DNA of 64,000 nucleotides. Origin: Phoronis australis (Eukaryota; Phoronida; Phoronidae). This document shows positions 35,001 to 46,460 of the stretch, one piece after another (position 1 is the stretch's first letter; each line of letters opens with the position of its first letter). Where the stretch lies: assembly GCA_002633005.1 (NCBI GenBank), contig NMRA01000029.1, forward strand, positions 964,086 to 1,028,085. The letters are read 5' to 3'. The notes beneath the pieces were generated by a model. It did no database searches. It was not told the origin of the DNA and saw only the letters and a program-made list of their open reading frames with translations. Both the position numbers and the translations under genes were made by a program.

Positions 35001-37794
35001 ATTGTTTTAATATTATTTTACTGGGTCCAAAACATCAAAATGACGTCATATTAAACAATTGAATTAGACATTGTCATGGCGCTGTTGAAACTTGTTACTA
35101 AGTTGCCATTACGATTAAACGTCATTTTCAGCTATTTTGATAGCGAAGGCTAATATTATGCATGTACCGTTAGATGGATATGTGGTAGGTCAAAAATGGT
35201 GCTAACATGCCCGTCTTAGGGTTACTGTGAAGGCTCAATATCCTTTGAAATCATTGAGTCCCCTTGCTGGCTTAGTTAATGGATCCACCATGATTGTAAC
35301 AAACCCTCGTGGTAATTAATCACATCTGCTGGATTTAGCGTCTTGTATGTATGTATGTATTTGCATCTTGATTCTTTGGTAGACTATTTTTACACAAAAT
35401 GAAATTGTTTTCTTACTTGGAGTTAATTGTGTCCTGATGGGTTGACAACATTTAGTTGTATATGTTAATTTCCACTGAATTGTGAATAGTTGGCAGTTTG
35501 CATTTCTTATAGGTAGTATACCTGATGGTGGTCCATAAGTTCCGCTACGCCACTGTATCCCGCGGCATCTTAGGTCCCCAACAGAGGCTGGAGGAAAGAT
35601 CAATTCGTAGGCGAGCGACGTGCTACATAGTTGTATTCTGCATTTGTTGGATTCCATGTAAGTGGTCGTGAACTGGCATTTTTTTCAGTTCAATCATGAA
35701 AAGAATCCTTCATTGACACCCTCACCAGTCGAGCTTGGGCAACTCGACAAGACGCCATGCTGTTGTATTTAATTATATCCCCTCTGACTGCTGATGTTAT
35801 CGTTTTCTAGATAATGAGACCATCATAAACACACTAGGGACGACAAAAGTTTGGTTTGAAAGTTTGTAAATTGCATATTTGAATAGTTTGTGAAAAGCAC
35901 ACGTGAATTTTGAAAATTGAACAAGAAATGTTTGTTTAATGTTGCAATAATATGTTCCTCATTAATTCTGCTTGGTGTGCACCATAATTGGGCCAATCAT
36001 CAAACAACCAGGGAGCAGTTGGAGTTTGAGGTACAATTCTTGGCATGACTGCGTGACTGTTTTCAGGTCATGTCACACATTTGATTTTTGGAAAAGGGTA
36101 TTAAGGAATGCTAGAAGTAATTCATTTTTAAAACTGCTACTTTTTGAACAGCAGGTGTATTTTTGTGCAAAAAGGTTCTGTTCTGATAACATTTTGTGTT
36201 ATTTCGCTACCAAGCCTGGTGGGCGAAAACTCAAAATCGCCACAATCCATGCCCTTAAACTAGCTCTGTAATAGAGTCTACGCACTATTTACGTGTAGCA
36301 TGTACAGAAAAGTTTAAAATGTGTGATTTAAAGTTTTTACTTAAATTGATCATGGTGGTCACACATGCCTGTTTTGGTCATCCAACAGTTGTTTTTGTTA
36401 CAATTCCCAACATTATCAAGATTTACAAAGTGTAGACTAGGAAAGTTGACATGCTTTTAAAAATGTTCTCAAAATAAATATTGTTTTCAGGTGAATAGGG
36501 TGCCCTAGAGTTGTTTGCAATACTTTTGAAATTCTTGATAATTACGAACAAGCCGTACAATATGTCTGTTACATAAAAATGTTTGTCTCAGTACATCATC
36601 TTGTGTGATATGGTTGTGTTGCATTTTCTGTTCCAGCCATTGTTCTTGGCATATTATCACTCACACCAAACTTCAGGAGTACTGACTACTTTCCTCTTTA
36701 TGTGGTTCAGGTAAGATGCCATTCTTCATTAGCAACCTGTGTCCTGAAACAACCATTCCCACAGGAACAAAATGGCCTGAGGCCAGTTGTTTCTAAGTTG
36801 TGCTTTGAATACTCTCAAACAGGACTACTTCTAGGACTGTTCATGAAAATCATTCACCTAAATATTCTTGTATAGATCCTAACCACCTCATTATCCACTC
36901 AGTTTTGAGGTTGGCCTTTCTGTTTGTGTGCAGCACACACTCATGTCCATTGGAGACTGTTCACTATGGGTTTTGTGTACAGCTGGTCCATTGTGATGCT
37001 GTCCGATTAGTTCCTGCTAAAAATCAGTGACAGTACTTTTGTTTTTGGCAATTGTTTTTGTTTGAAGTTTAGGAAACTTCAGTCATTGTTCAGTAGACAG
37101 TAGTCCCTTTAATACACCTAGAAACCAGTTACCCTGTTCAGATAAGCTCAGCACAGCTTAACAATAGTTTATGGCTTTTTAATGTTGAGTGTGTGATGTA
37201 CCAAGGATAATAAGTGTCCATATCTTGCTCTGAATATCTTGCTCTGAATATTACCAGCATGTGGGTGGAATAATAAGAGAAGGTTGTTATGGAAACCGGC
37301 AAGTTAGCACTCTCCTGACATGGTTGAAGTTTTATGAATACAATAACATGAAATTACTGTTATGGCAATTACTCTATTGTTTAGCCTAAAACGAGTGAAA
37401 TTCTATTTGTAAAGTTTATCCATGAAAATAGGGATTATGAAAAATTTTAGTCTGCTATTAGCATTGTTTGTATTATGTAGATGTCATAAAACAACTTCCG
37501 GTAAATTTTTCGTTACTTGGAGTAAAGCAATCAGCCGTTGTAAAATGGAAAAATGACAACTGTGGCGATTATTTTTATGAAAAATGAGTGGAGAATTACC
37601 GTATATTAACTTTCAAGTATTGTTTCCAGGCGTCCACTGCAACATTACAAGGATTTCTCAACTCAGTTGTCTATGGGTGGTCACGGAAGGGCTTTAAGGA
37701 GGAAATTGTCAGCTCACGACGACAAACAATATCGCCATCTCCATTCCAAGGTTCACGAGAAGATCAACCCCTACTTTACGAATCTGATGTCTGA
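17046..37794 (+). CDS. TMEM116: Seven-transmembrane GPCR-like protein, TMEM116 family, complete (11 coding exons)
   Basis: Coding exons are 17046-17087, 17570-17613, 22059-22122, 24495-24641, 26673-26768, 27738-27781, 33017-33136, 34549-34678, 35513-35657, 36637-36710 and 37630-37794. All introns are GT-AG, and the phases join without a stop to give 1071 nt or 356 residues. Seven hydrophobic spans are visible at about 15-43, 53-78, 91-115, 140-164, 212-238, 264-287 and 296-319. Landmarks are LSLAD in TM2 (57-61), Cys91 at the top of TM3, Cys187/Cys198 in a long loop 2 with sequons at Asn177 and Asn195, CWIP in TM6 (274-277) and LQGFLNSVVYGW in TM7 (308-319). These are rhodopsin/cAMP-receptor-like signatures of an orphan receptor-like membrane protein. 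The assignment to TMEM116 rather than the related GPR157 group rests on the TM2 and TM7 motifs remembered from the family and is less certain than the gene model. Confidence 0.8.
17614..22058 (+). other. TMEM116-like intron 2, non-coding
   Basis: A 4.4-kb intron between GAG|gtgagt and tttcacag|TTT. Open frames are short and do not resemble known families. It contains the 200-bp tandem duplication at 20102-20502 and a short hairpin around GATATCACCCATCTGGGTGGTATC near 21468. Confidence 0.7.
20102..20502. repeat. Tandem duplication, two 200-bp units
   Basis: The unit starting TGTAGATTGTAGCCATCATG occurs at 20102-20301 and again from 20302. The copies differ by only a few substitutions and one base in a T run, so this is a recent duplication inside intron 2. 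It is non-coding. Confidence 0.95.
23097..23445. repeat. Dispersed repeat family B, copy 1
   Basis: ATTATTACATGGCGAAGTCG through the GATCTACCTTTCTCGACTC and TAGCAACTGTTATAGC blocks matches 40587-40960 in the same orientation over about 340 bp. It is non-coding, and appears to have inserted into the ~100-bp tandem array. Confidence 0.8.
23690..23765 (+). repeat. tRNA-like sequence, probably a SINE head
   Basis: TGGTGTAGTGGTAAAGTC resembles a Pol III A box and GGGTTCGACTCC a B box at tRNA spacing. The anticodon arm CAACA...TGTTG pairs around a six-base loop, but the T stem and acceptor stem do not pair. It is therefore a degenerate tRNA or tRNA-derived SINE rather than a working tRNA gene. Confidence 0.5.
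24642..26672 (+). other. TMEM116-like intron 4, non-coding
   Basis: Holds the Penelope-type remnant and its inverted arms at 25181-25665. Elsewhere I see only AT-rich sequence and a short TATG-rich stretch near 26540-26575. Confidence 0.65.
25181..25665 (+). mobile_element. Penelope-like element remnant inside ~138-bp inverted arms
   Basis: 25181-25319 and 25528-25665 are close inverted repeats (GTAGAGAAGAGACTGT against ACAGTCTCTTCTCTAC, and ACTTTAAAATTA against TAATTTTAAAGT). Between them the plus strand encodes, in two frames, ILDKDNATLRLLIKEAVG and then HAERYLNRNIGSFELQ. This pattern follows the GIY-YIG domain in many Penelope-like elements. The right arm has AAAACGTTGGATT, also typical of sequence after such ORFs. 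Penelope elements often have complex direct and inverted terminal copies, which would explain the arms. Confidence 0.55.
26769..27737 (+). other. TMEM116-like intron 5, non-coding
   Basis: A 969-bp intron between GAAATA|gtaagt and tttgcag|GAG. A 110-codon open frame at 27123-27455 is T/C-rich, lacks a recognisable domain and lies wholly within the intron, so I do not call it. I see no repeat here. Confidence 0.65.
27967..28077. repeat. Dispersed repeat family A, terminal fragment
   Basis: TTTTATGCGCCTATATATTTATATGTGGACGCATTATGCCGTCATC is the reverse complement of the end of the copy at 9952-10518. It is followed by a GTCCGGACGGACC palindromic run near 28022-28050, and then cut off by the tandem duplication at 28078. 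Confidence 0.65.
28078..28477. repeat. Tandem duplication, two 200-bp units
   Basis: The unit starting CATGCTATGAACATTCCC runs 28078-28277 and repeats at 28278-28477 with only about eight differences. The matching short open frames in both units are a consequence of the duplication. It has no spacer/repeat structure of a CRISPR. Confidence 0.95.
28805..28921. other. Assembly gap (117 N)
   Basis: An uninterrupted run of N. The text resumes inside the 3' part of a TIR element (28922-29042), so the gap probably hides the rest of that copy. Confidence 1.
28922..29042. mobile_element. 3' fragment of the AAGCGCCC TIR element family
   Basis: CAGAGCGTAAATTTGATGAA through AATTTTTCTAAGCG matches 62176-62293, the 3' part of the complete element at 60921-62314, at roughly 85 percent by eye. 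The last 20-odd bases with the terminal inverted repeat are missing. Confidence 0.75.
29283..29545. repeat. Dispersed repeat family A, internal part
   Basis: Contains CTATCTCCAAAACCCTTTGAC, ATTTGGCACATATG, GGATCCGACTACCGGTGTGC and GGGGCAATTTTAG. These are in the same order as the reverse complement of 9952-10518 and as 38653-39318. Both ends are missing. Confidence 0.6.
31105..32540 (+). pseudogene. 5'-truncated CR1/L2-type LINE reverse transcriptase remnant
   Basis: Reverse-transcriptase blocks appear in order: FVDLKKAFDTVDH (about 31130), GVPQGSILGPLL (about 31310) and LYADDTAIM (about 31400). They are followed by the connection and thumb text WLIQNKLTLNVSKTKSM and, from 31933, a C-terminal 104-codon segment with YVYRCINGLAPAYL. 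At least two in-frame stops and frameshifts (near 31185, 31345, 31650-31930) break it, so it is dead. No endonuclease domain precedes it, consistent with 5' truncation during insertion. The 3' end is an AATA/AAATA simple tail at 32517-32538, as in the CR1/L2 and Jockey superfamily. It lies in sense orientation within intron 6 of the TMEM116-like gene. Confidence 0.85.
33137..37629 (+). other. TMEM116-like introns 7-10, non-coding
   Basis: Four introns (33137-34548, 34679-35512, 35658-36636, 36711-37629) with clean GT and AG borders. The longer open frames here are either exon read-through (34463-34741) or have no recognisable content (33386-33628, 35972-36271). I see no repeats worth naming apart from a small ATGT run near 35345. 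Confidence 0.65.
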
Positions 37795-38652
37795 CCCTTT
37801 CGATGAGTTCACTCTAACCGGTATTTGTTCTGTGGTTGAGGTCTCATAACCATGATTTGAACACGGAGTCCATTTAGCTGAAGTACCTTCTGAAACTAGC
37901 CGTAATGAAACTGACTGCGTTATTCATGACAATATCTTAAAGGCTCTTTCATGATAACTTAAATCCAGTATAAGAAGAGCAATACAAAATAAGTTGAACC
38001 GTTTATACCGGTTCCGTTAGTTAACAGACATTGAATGATTGTTAGGTGATGCTATCGTCGTCAAAGTAATCTTATTTATCGCAAAGTATTGCCCCCTGAT
38101 GATAACTTTGATGATACAGAGGTTGGCTATTCATGCTGTGCCTTCGTGTCGACACTTCACCACTATATACACCTGCTTACTATGAAGTAACTGGTGATGT
38201 TAATTTTGATCCAGGAATGAAGTTAACTGTTCATACTGACTGCAATTCCTCAAAACGTCAACTTGTTGACGTTAGTGTGAAAGGGCCTTAAGATTTTCAA
38301 ATTTGAATGTTATGTTGGCTTACTGACAGATGAGGAATTCTGATTTAAAAATGAAGAATGCAATTACTTAAAAACATTATTTGTACTTTTCACCGATTTG
38401 ACGTGAGGTTGATACAGCACTTCTTTCAAAAAAATATTCAGCAAACAAGCATTTGTGTTCAGATTCATTTTACTACTAACACTGAACAATCATTGGCTAT
38501 GGTTATAGAGCATGAGCCGTTGATTGAAAATATGTTTAAGGGCTATGTTCCGTAGATGCATGACTCTTAGGAAGCTTTCGCGGCAAGAAAACATGTCTAA
38601 CGAAACCACAAATTCTATCCTGTAATTCAACATCCCAACCTCACGTACTTGC

Positions 38653-39318
38653 TTTTATGCGCCCACCTATTTATACGTGGTCGCATATTGCCATCATCTC
38701 TGTCTGGGCATCTGGGCATCCGCAGCTGTATCTCCTAAATCCCTCACAGGATCTTGATGAGATTTGGTGTTCCTATGATGCTGACGACAGATGACTATGA
38801 ACTTCGAGTACCGATGTGCCCCCTAGTGGCAATTTTAGCTTTTTACGCTTACCTCTGTATCTTCGGAGGTCCTCAACGGATTTTCATAAAATTTGGCAGT
38901 TTGGCATCTATTAGTGAGATGTTGCCATCCTCCCGTTTTCGGACGTATTCGTGGTACTTTGCGCCACCTGGTGGCCATTTTATCAACGTTTGTGGAAATT
39001 AGGATCTATGTTCCTAATGTGAAGAGGAATTCTGACGATGATATTCTGATGACTTCATCTACTGTGGCGCCTCATAGTGGCAGTTGTTTTTTTGCTCCTA
39101 TAGCTTCCTATTGACAATTTCATTTTTTTTTCCTTGGTTTCTCAGAAGTTCCTTGATGGATTTTTATGAAATTTGGTAAATAGCTTTGATGACTCATACC
39201 AGTTTTCAGATGGAATCAATGTATTTTGCATCATCTAGTGGCCATTTTTATGTTCCAAATAAACACCTCTAGAAGCACACCATTTGCGGTGCATTCGTGA
39301 GCGCTCTTGTTATTGCTT
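38653..39318. repeat. Dispersed repeat family A, long copy in reverse orientation
   Basis: Starts CTTTTATGCGCCCACCTATTT and ends GCATTCGTGAGCGCTCTTGTT, the reverse complements of the two ends of 9952-10518. Inside, a module with TTTCATAAAATTTGGC, a count of ATTAGTGAGATG and a GGCGCCACCTAGTGGCC-like line recurs three to four times with spacing near 130 bp, so the element itself is built of internal repeats. Confidence 0.7.
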
Positions 39319-40586
39319 TTTCACGAGGTTCATGTTACGGAATGCAGCCCTAATCTTGGTGATGTTAGTCTTAGCTAGTTATGGTTAAATCTCATCTATT
39401 TAGGACACAATATGGTGGACAAGTTATTTTATTTTCTCATTTTTTCTAACAAAAGATTTGTAGCACCAAATTAATACTTTTTCCATCATGTTAAGTTCTG
39501 TTACAACTACTGCTAGACAATAAGAAATGAAAAAGGTTAATTTTTTGCATTATTTTTGTCCAAACTTCGTGAGATTTTACCGTATGTATTCAGGACTGGC
39601 GATCATAACGCAAAGTAGTGGTGACTTGTGAGTGCATGCTGACATGAGGAACACAATTTCTCAACTTGCTGCTTGTAAAAATCTTGCTTCAAGTGGCTTA
39701 CGCTTCAACCAGTTATTGCTATAACAGTGGCTTATCTCTTACTCAGATAAGTGGGTTCTGAGATTGGAAGGATTCGACATTTCATTATTATGTGAGACCG
39801 TGCTTGGTGTTAAGTGACCAGCCATGATAAGCCTATAATGAACCGTTAGTTTTTCCAAACCCAGAAATCAACTTCTAACGTCAAGTGAGAAATACGTGGA
39901 ATCAAATTTCATAACTGCAAATGGTCTATTGAATAAGCATTTCTGAAGGAAAGCAGGTATTAAGTTTTCAAGCTCACATTGAGTGAGATGAATCTCTTTA
40001 ACTTAATTAAAAAGCATAGCATGAGGCGAACTCCTTCACCACATTTGGCAGTAAGTGTTAGCAGAGGGCTCCTATAACCAGTCACTATTTTACACTGATG
40101 CTCTCATGATGTACTCAGCAGTACTGCTTCATAAACAGAGTTGTGCTCCACATCAGTTAAATAATTGAAAGTAACCACCTTTTCAATCACTGAAGTTCCA
40201 TCTTTTTGGCAAAGCATCTGCAGTCAGTTGTTGTCTCAAATTCACTGATGCTCTTGTCAGCTAAGACAATCTGATAATGTGGAAAAAGGTGCCGAGTGAA
40301 TCTGTGAAAATATATGTATCACCATGTTTTTGTCAGTGGCATTGGTTCTCAAATTCTGTATTTCTCAAAGATCCTTTAAGCTTCTGTTGCACAGGGTCGT
40401 TCACATTGTATGGATGGTGTAGGAAGTGCACTGAATGGGCGTTTACTCACCTGGGGGGTTGCTGATGTTTTTTTGTACCAAGTTTGGTCATTCCTAGGCT
40501 AACAATTGTTATTCCATTATACAGAAAACCTCAACAATTTGGGATACAATATATATGTGTATATGTATTATGCTTAATTTAATATA

Positions 40587-40960
40587 TATAGATTATTGCA
40601 TGGCAAAGTCTTAATCCCCCTTATCTAGAGCCCTAGAGCTCTAGATAAGGGGGATAACGACTGAGAACATGTAATAATCTATATAAACCACATACTGAAC
40701 AAGAAACATTACAATGAATCGATCTACCTTTCTTGACTCGCCTCGGCTTTGTAACAACTTTCTATGTCAGAGGCCCGGGGTCGGAGGTCGTGACCTTTTA
40801 AAAAAAAGCCGAGCTATTTGTGTCAATAATGCTTATACTCAAAATCAATTGAAAATTTAAACAAAATAGGAATAAAGTGAATCTATAAATTAAGGTTTAG
40901 CAACTATTATAGCTTACTACACATTTTATCGCGCCAAGCTTTCACCGGGAAAATATTGTA
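40587..40960. repeat. Dispersed repeat family B, copy 2, with terminal hairpin
   Basis: Matches 23097-23445 over its 3' 270 bp. Its 5' part is a near-palindrome (40587-40684) whose core is a perfect 18-bp inverted repeat at 40614-40631 and 40638-40655 around six bases. Copy 1 carries only one arm of this hairpin. Confidence 0.8.
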
Positions 40961-43900
40961 TGGTACAGACATGTTACAGTCAATTCTAGTTAACTGTAAT
41001 GGATTATAGTTCAAGAACTGCCACAATGTGCGCTGGCACCTAACATTTCTGGGGTGCCTTCCTTAGTGCAAAATATTTGCGAGAATTATGGAGCCAGAAA
41101 TCTTTGGTGAACTTCCATTGTTCAACATTCCACTCTTGCTTGGCTATCAGTGTCTAGCCATTTACTAGAAAGTACACTCAAAGAAGGTTGCCTGGTTACT
41201 TGCCAAACATGGATTTCATTTGCTTGAACTTGCGGGTTTAACTTCTCTTGCAAGAAACTAGCCTTGCGTAATCCACTTGGAATCTTGTTCATTGTTCCGT
41301 TTAAAGCAGTGATACCACCAAGTCATCGTACACTGTCTTGTATTTGGGTCTTTTGAGTGGTGGTAAAGAATTTACATTTTACATTTCAGGTGACACAGAT
41401 TATTTCTACTTTAGCGACTCCGCTGCAAGTGATTCCTGAGAGCTGATGCTGTAGATAGACCAGATATATTTAAATTCGGACCTGGAAAAAATGTTGAATT
41501 GTTCTACATAAATGTTTATTTGTTATTGTTGATCTTAGTTATATAGCTACAGTGTATCATTGATGAGCAAACTAAAAACATGTAGAGTTATTGATTAGTT
41601 TGTTATATTTCTAGTTTGATATTGATTTTTTTACCTCAGCGCTGTGCATGTACATTACCTTAAATGCTTATATTTATATTTATTGCATTCTTAAAAATCA
41701 AGTCACAGTCTTTATTAAGAATTTCAAAATTATTTTGTAGCAATTATGATGTTGACTTCGTAAAAACATTAGAAGTTACTGGCATCTTTTGCAGTGGGGG
41801 ATACCTTGTCATGTAGTGCCTAAACCTTATGATTCAGCGAGTGATTACTTGAAGGCTGGCTTCCACAGCTGAAATACCCAGTGATTCAATAGAAGGACAA
41901 CAGATTTTATTTTACAGAAAGTCTTGCAATGTAGTTTTTACACCTAAGGCCAACTATTTTAAAGGTGCTGCTTAACCCAATTTCGGTCAAGTAAATGGAA
42001 CATTACCATGTCTTCATAGCGAATTTCATTTAATTGTAAAATTAATTTGCCAAAGAAAATACCGTAGTTCTTCTCTTATTTCGCACAAAAAAGCAAAAAT
42101 ATTTTCCGTGAGACAAGAGCGCAAAATAAACTGAATATACTGTCTTCACAGTTACCGTGGCGATAGCAAACAGGCATCAGTAATTTCCCAGCACATTTAT
42201 GACAGCATGAAATCTCCGATGTAAGCAGACAGGTGAATTTTCAGACTTTAGTGACCCAGGCTTGAAATACCAAGACTGGGCTTAGTGTTCACATTTTCTG
42301 AGCCAAAAATTCCTGCCAAGTAGCCTCGTATGAAAGCTTTCCAAATAATTTGCGAGTGTGCTGTGGGGAATTATCGTAATTCCGCTGGGTCTATAGTTGC
42401 TAGCTATCTTGTGTTCTGTCCTTCATTCTCTTATGATTTGTATGCTCTGTGGCTAGCAGATAAGTGTACCAGTTTGTCAGTGGGATGTCTGAATCCTGAG
42501 TATTGTAAAAAGGAAATAGAACGTTTCATAGTGTATTTCTGTTAGAAAAACTTGTTTGTATTCAAAAAAGATTTGTGTTAGGTCCACACTGCTGTGTATC
42601 TTGTTTTGGTTTGATTTGACTATTTATAACTTGTTTTGTGTTTCGACTGTTTTGTGTTTTGACTGTTTTGTACTATAGACTGTTTTGTACTTCATATTTT
42701 AACTACAACTGTGTGAAATGTTTTCTATAAAATGATTGAAGAAATAACCACAAGCTCAAGTATTCAACAAAATTCATTAAAATATTTACAGTATATTCAA
42801 GTTACAGAGCTTTGAGCTTCTACTGGCATGTTATGCAGTCTTGATATTACAGGAAACAAATGTGCTAATAAAAGCCACTCTAAAAAAATACTCTTAATTC
42901 TCAAGCAACAGAAAGTTGAATAAAAATAATGCTGAAAATGTGCATTATGTACAGTGTTTCAAGTAAAACGCAAACATCATCTCAAAGAATTTGTAGACAA
43001 CCACCAGACATACTTTATATTTTTAATAAAATCTGGAAGTATAGAAAAAAATTGCGCAAGTCTGATATGCACAAGACAAATTTACATGGGCCTGGAACGG
43101 TTGTTTGAGTTCAACAATTGAGCCCAAATCGGATATCACCTAGCTGATAAAATTTCAATTCACTGAACTGTTTTGAGAAAAAAAATTATTACAACTATAT
43201 TGAAACACTGATTCATAATGTATTTTGGCATTGTTTTTATAGTCATTAACTTCATGACCTACATGAAGAGCTGTGGCGTTGCGCAAGGCAAATTCCTTAC
43301 CATCTTTCCACATAAAATACCATCTTTTAATACACCCACTGGCTGTATAAGAACAATTTTCCTCAGATACATGGAGTTCATATGCGAAAATATGTATAAG
43401 AAATTGACACAAAAACCTGTAACTTAAAGGATACCAAACCTGGTTTTGGCCAATTAACAGATATTACAAACGACTGTACAAAATTTGAAAACTCTTTGAA
43501 GTCTGCAGGTGTAACCTACTCATTTAGTGGATTGCACAGCAACTGTGAGGAAAGACCACCCACTTAGAACCATAATGTGAGTTTTTAATGGTTTCTAGCT
43601 TTTATGTTTCAAGATTGATGCCAATGATGCACTAGCAGGTGACAGAACGAGGATTCGCTGAAGTCCTCAAAACGGGGTTACATATCTTTTTTAGTAAAAA
43701 TTCCAACTTGTGGTAAAATTCATAGGTCAACCTGTTGCGTATTAACTCTTGGTTTCAATTTGCTGCTGGCTAAAGAATTGTATAGTTGTCACTTCCAAAT
43801 ATAGGTTGGCTTCGTTTATTTTGGTCCCTAAATTGAAACAAATCAAGGTACTGAGCACATTTGCAGAAAACTGGTAATAATGATAATTATACACTTAAAT

Positions 43901-46014
43901 TAACACTCGAATATGCAGAAAAGCAACTCGAGTTGACACCAATATGCCTTACTGTAGCAGCAGTAGCCATAATTGTATATTTCATTCAGCACAACTACAC
44001 TATGTGGTAAGATATCATAATGAATACGTCCAGTACATAATACAATGCCTAAGCAATAGACTTGCCGACTAAAATACCGTAGTGTTAAAGTGACAAAATC
44101 TCAAAGTTCTATACAAAAACAAGTATGCAAAAATATGGACGAAGAAAAAATTGCCTTGCCACTTCAAAGTTTTATTCTTATATATTTTTCATTGCTACAA
44201 CCAGTTAGACAGACACAGAAACAACAATAAGGGATTCTGATGTTGAGTTTACCTTCGCCAGTGTAAATATCAAAATTAAACCAAGCAGTAGTCGGCCATG
44301 GTCTAGCATAGCAAAGATAGAACAATGATTTGCCGGGAAGGACAACTAATGCCTAAACATCCTGCATTCTTCAACTTGACACAAACGCACAAAATCAATT
44401 ACTGTGTTTGAGGCATATATTCGCACATTAGCTCAGAAAAACCAAGCACCATCAGATGGCGCTATAATTATGTGCCATCGGCATAAGCAGATTTACTAAT
44501 TAATTTGCATTGGTGCAACTGTAGGCATGTGGTGTTGCAACGACGGAAAATGCAAGCTCACAAAATAATATATGACTGAGATTAGGTGAAGTGAAAATGT
44601 ACTGCATTTTACTGCGATCTAGTTTGTAAATAAACTATAAAAAATATATGAAATCCTTTCATCTCAAATTTTGTTTTAGAAAAGTGTTTTTATCACAGTT
44701 AATTCCTATTGGCTAAAATGCAGCTGTGATGTCACTGAGCCTGCAGTGCGAAGAAGGCTGTTTTCTTTTGTATTCGTCAGTGGTAGTTTGAGCATTTGTT
44801 TGAAGGTTATGTAAGAACAAATAAAAATGTCAACTTTTGGCCAACTTAGAGCATATATTTCAGAAATGTATTAGATTCACATGGATACTATGCTTTACAA
44901 ACTGTTCTCAAAAATGCTGCTCGGAATTATTTTTCAAAATGTTCCACTTTTGGATGAGGGCTATCAAAGAATGGGACTTATATGATTTTTACAAGAACAT
45001 TTTAGAGTTGTACAAAATGGGAACGAAACAATAATTGTCAGCGTTTTTGATTTTTTTCGTACAAAATTTGGTCACGTTATTGATCCTGTTGTTTCGTTAT
45101 AAATGTATCTTTCACTCACACACGCCTTCAGAGGCTTTTGTTTCAACAAGTCTCAGGGATAACAAAGGAATGCAAGATATCAATAAAGGAATTACCATAA
45201 AAAGAAATGGTAAAATTGCAATTTATAATGGAACTGCAATGTTCGAGCTCAACACATTCCTCACTATAAGTTCATTGGACAGGTGCACATAAAAATGTAT
45301 GAATGTGTTCTAGCAGGAAGAGATAACCAAGAAGAGACAACTGTATATGTGCATTTTAGTGCATTTTCAACTCTAATTTACAATTAAACCGATCGACTTG
45401 CCAACAATCTAAATCTTATACTGAAAAGGTGAAGTCTTTACCTACACATCGACACCAATACGGCATCTGAAAACCACGTATTATTGGTGATAGAAGCATC
45501 TTGAGTATGACACGTCTGACCCTCTCAAAGCACTCATAACTCGGGCATAAGGTATATGATGGTGATTCCAATCAGTGCCACTGGAAGCCGCTAAGCTATA
45601 AAACCCGTGACCCCATTAGCATCGGCCTGTGACTGGCCAAACTTTTCCTTGACGATATCTCAATCTGGAATCAGCGCCACCTGTGCATGAAGTTCCCTTT
45701 TATCAGGATACTAAACCGCAACAGATAAGTCGTGAGATTAGAAAAACGGGACAGCCTGGAGTCAACTGGGGAATCCCTCAGCAATGCATTTAAAAACAGA
45801 AACATGATAATGGAAGGGAGTGAGCTGTGATGTTATATGGTCTGTAAGGTGCTGCCACCTATGGGTACCTCAGGAGATTGAGGACTCCAACATGGTGCAG
45901 CCCATACTGTGTTTGTAAAAGAATACAAGTTTTCAGTATAAACAACCTATTATTTGAACATTACACTCCCGATGAGGATGGGATCCGTACCCACGCGGGG
46001 AAACCCCAAATGGA

Positions 46015-46460
46015 TAAGCATGGAAACAAGGATTGTATAGATTCCTACGTAGTTATCGTGCAACCCCTCACTCAAGCACATGTAAACCAACAGCGCAATT
46101 GTTGTTTGGAAGGGAATTTTCAATTAAATTCACAAACGTTGAATCGTACCAGCGTGGTACACGTGTTAAATTGAAGGATGCAAAATCAAAAGGGGTTATG
46201 ATAAGAAATTGCTCGGATAAGTGTAGGTGATAGTGTGCTTTTGAAGCAACAGCAGACTAATAAGCTGTCTACACCATATGAAAATAGTTCATACAAGGTG
46301 ATTGAAGTCAAGGGATCTATGACCACAGCCCAAAGGAACACTGATGGGATAATGGTGACATGAAACTCGTCGCAGTTCAAACCAAAAAAAGCGCGAAACT
46401 TTGCGGGAGACACAAAATTAACCGATGATGAACTCTTTGATATTCTGTGGGAGAGTCCTG
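46015..46460 (+). pseudogene. Ty3/Gypsy integrase C-terminal remnant
   Basis: In the frame from about 46030 the text reads as the end of an integrase core (FLRSYRATPHSSTCKPTAQ, LLFGREF). After a frameshift near 46200 comes the C-terminal module (VGDSVLLKQQQTNKL, then a YKVIEVKGSM segment). Stops at 46228 and about 46359 make it non-functional. This is a retrotransposon pol end; no LTR could be identified beside it. Confidence 0.75.

Larger units (their letters stand above)
37795..45990. other. Region without recognisable genes, including probable 3' UTR
   Basis: Follows the TMEM116-like stop codon. AATAAA signals occur near 42867, 42919 and 43025, but none can be tied to the gene. It contains repeat copies at 38653-39318 and 40587-40960. 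A weak candidate exon at 41395 is discussed in the findings. In 42000-45990 I see only AT-rich sequence with short random frames. Confidence 0.55.
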
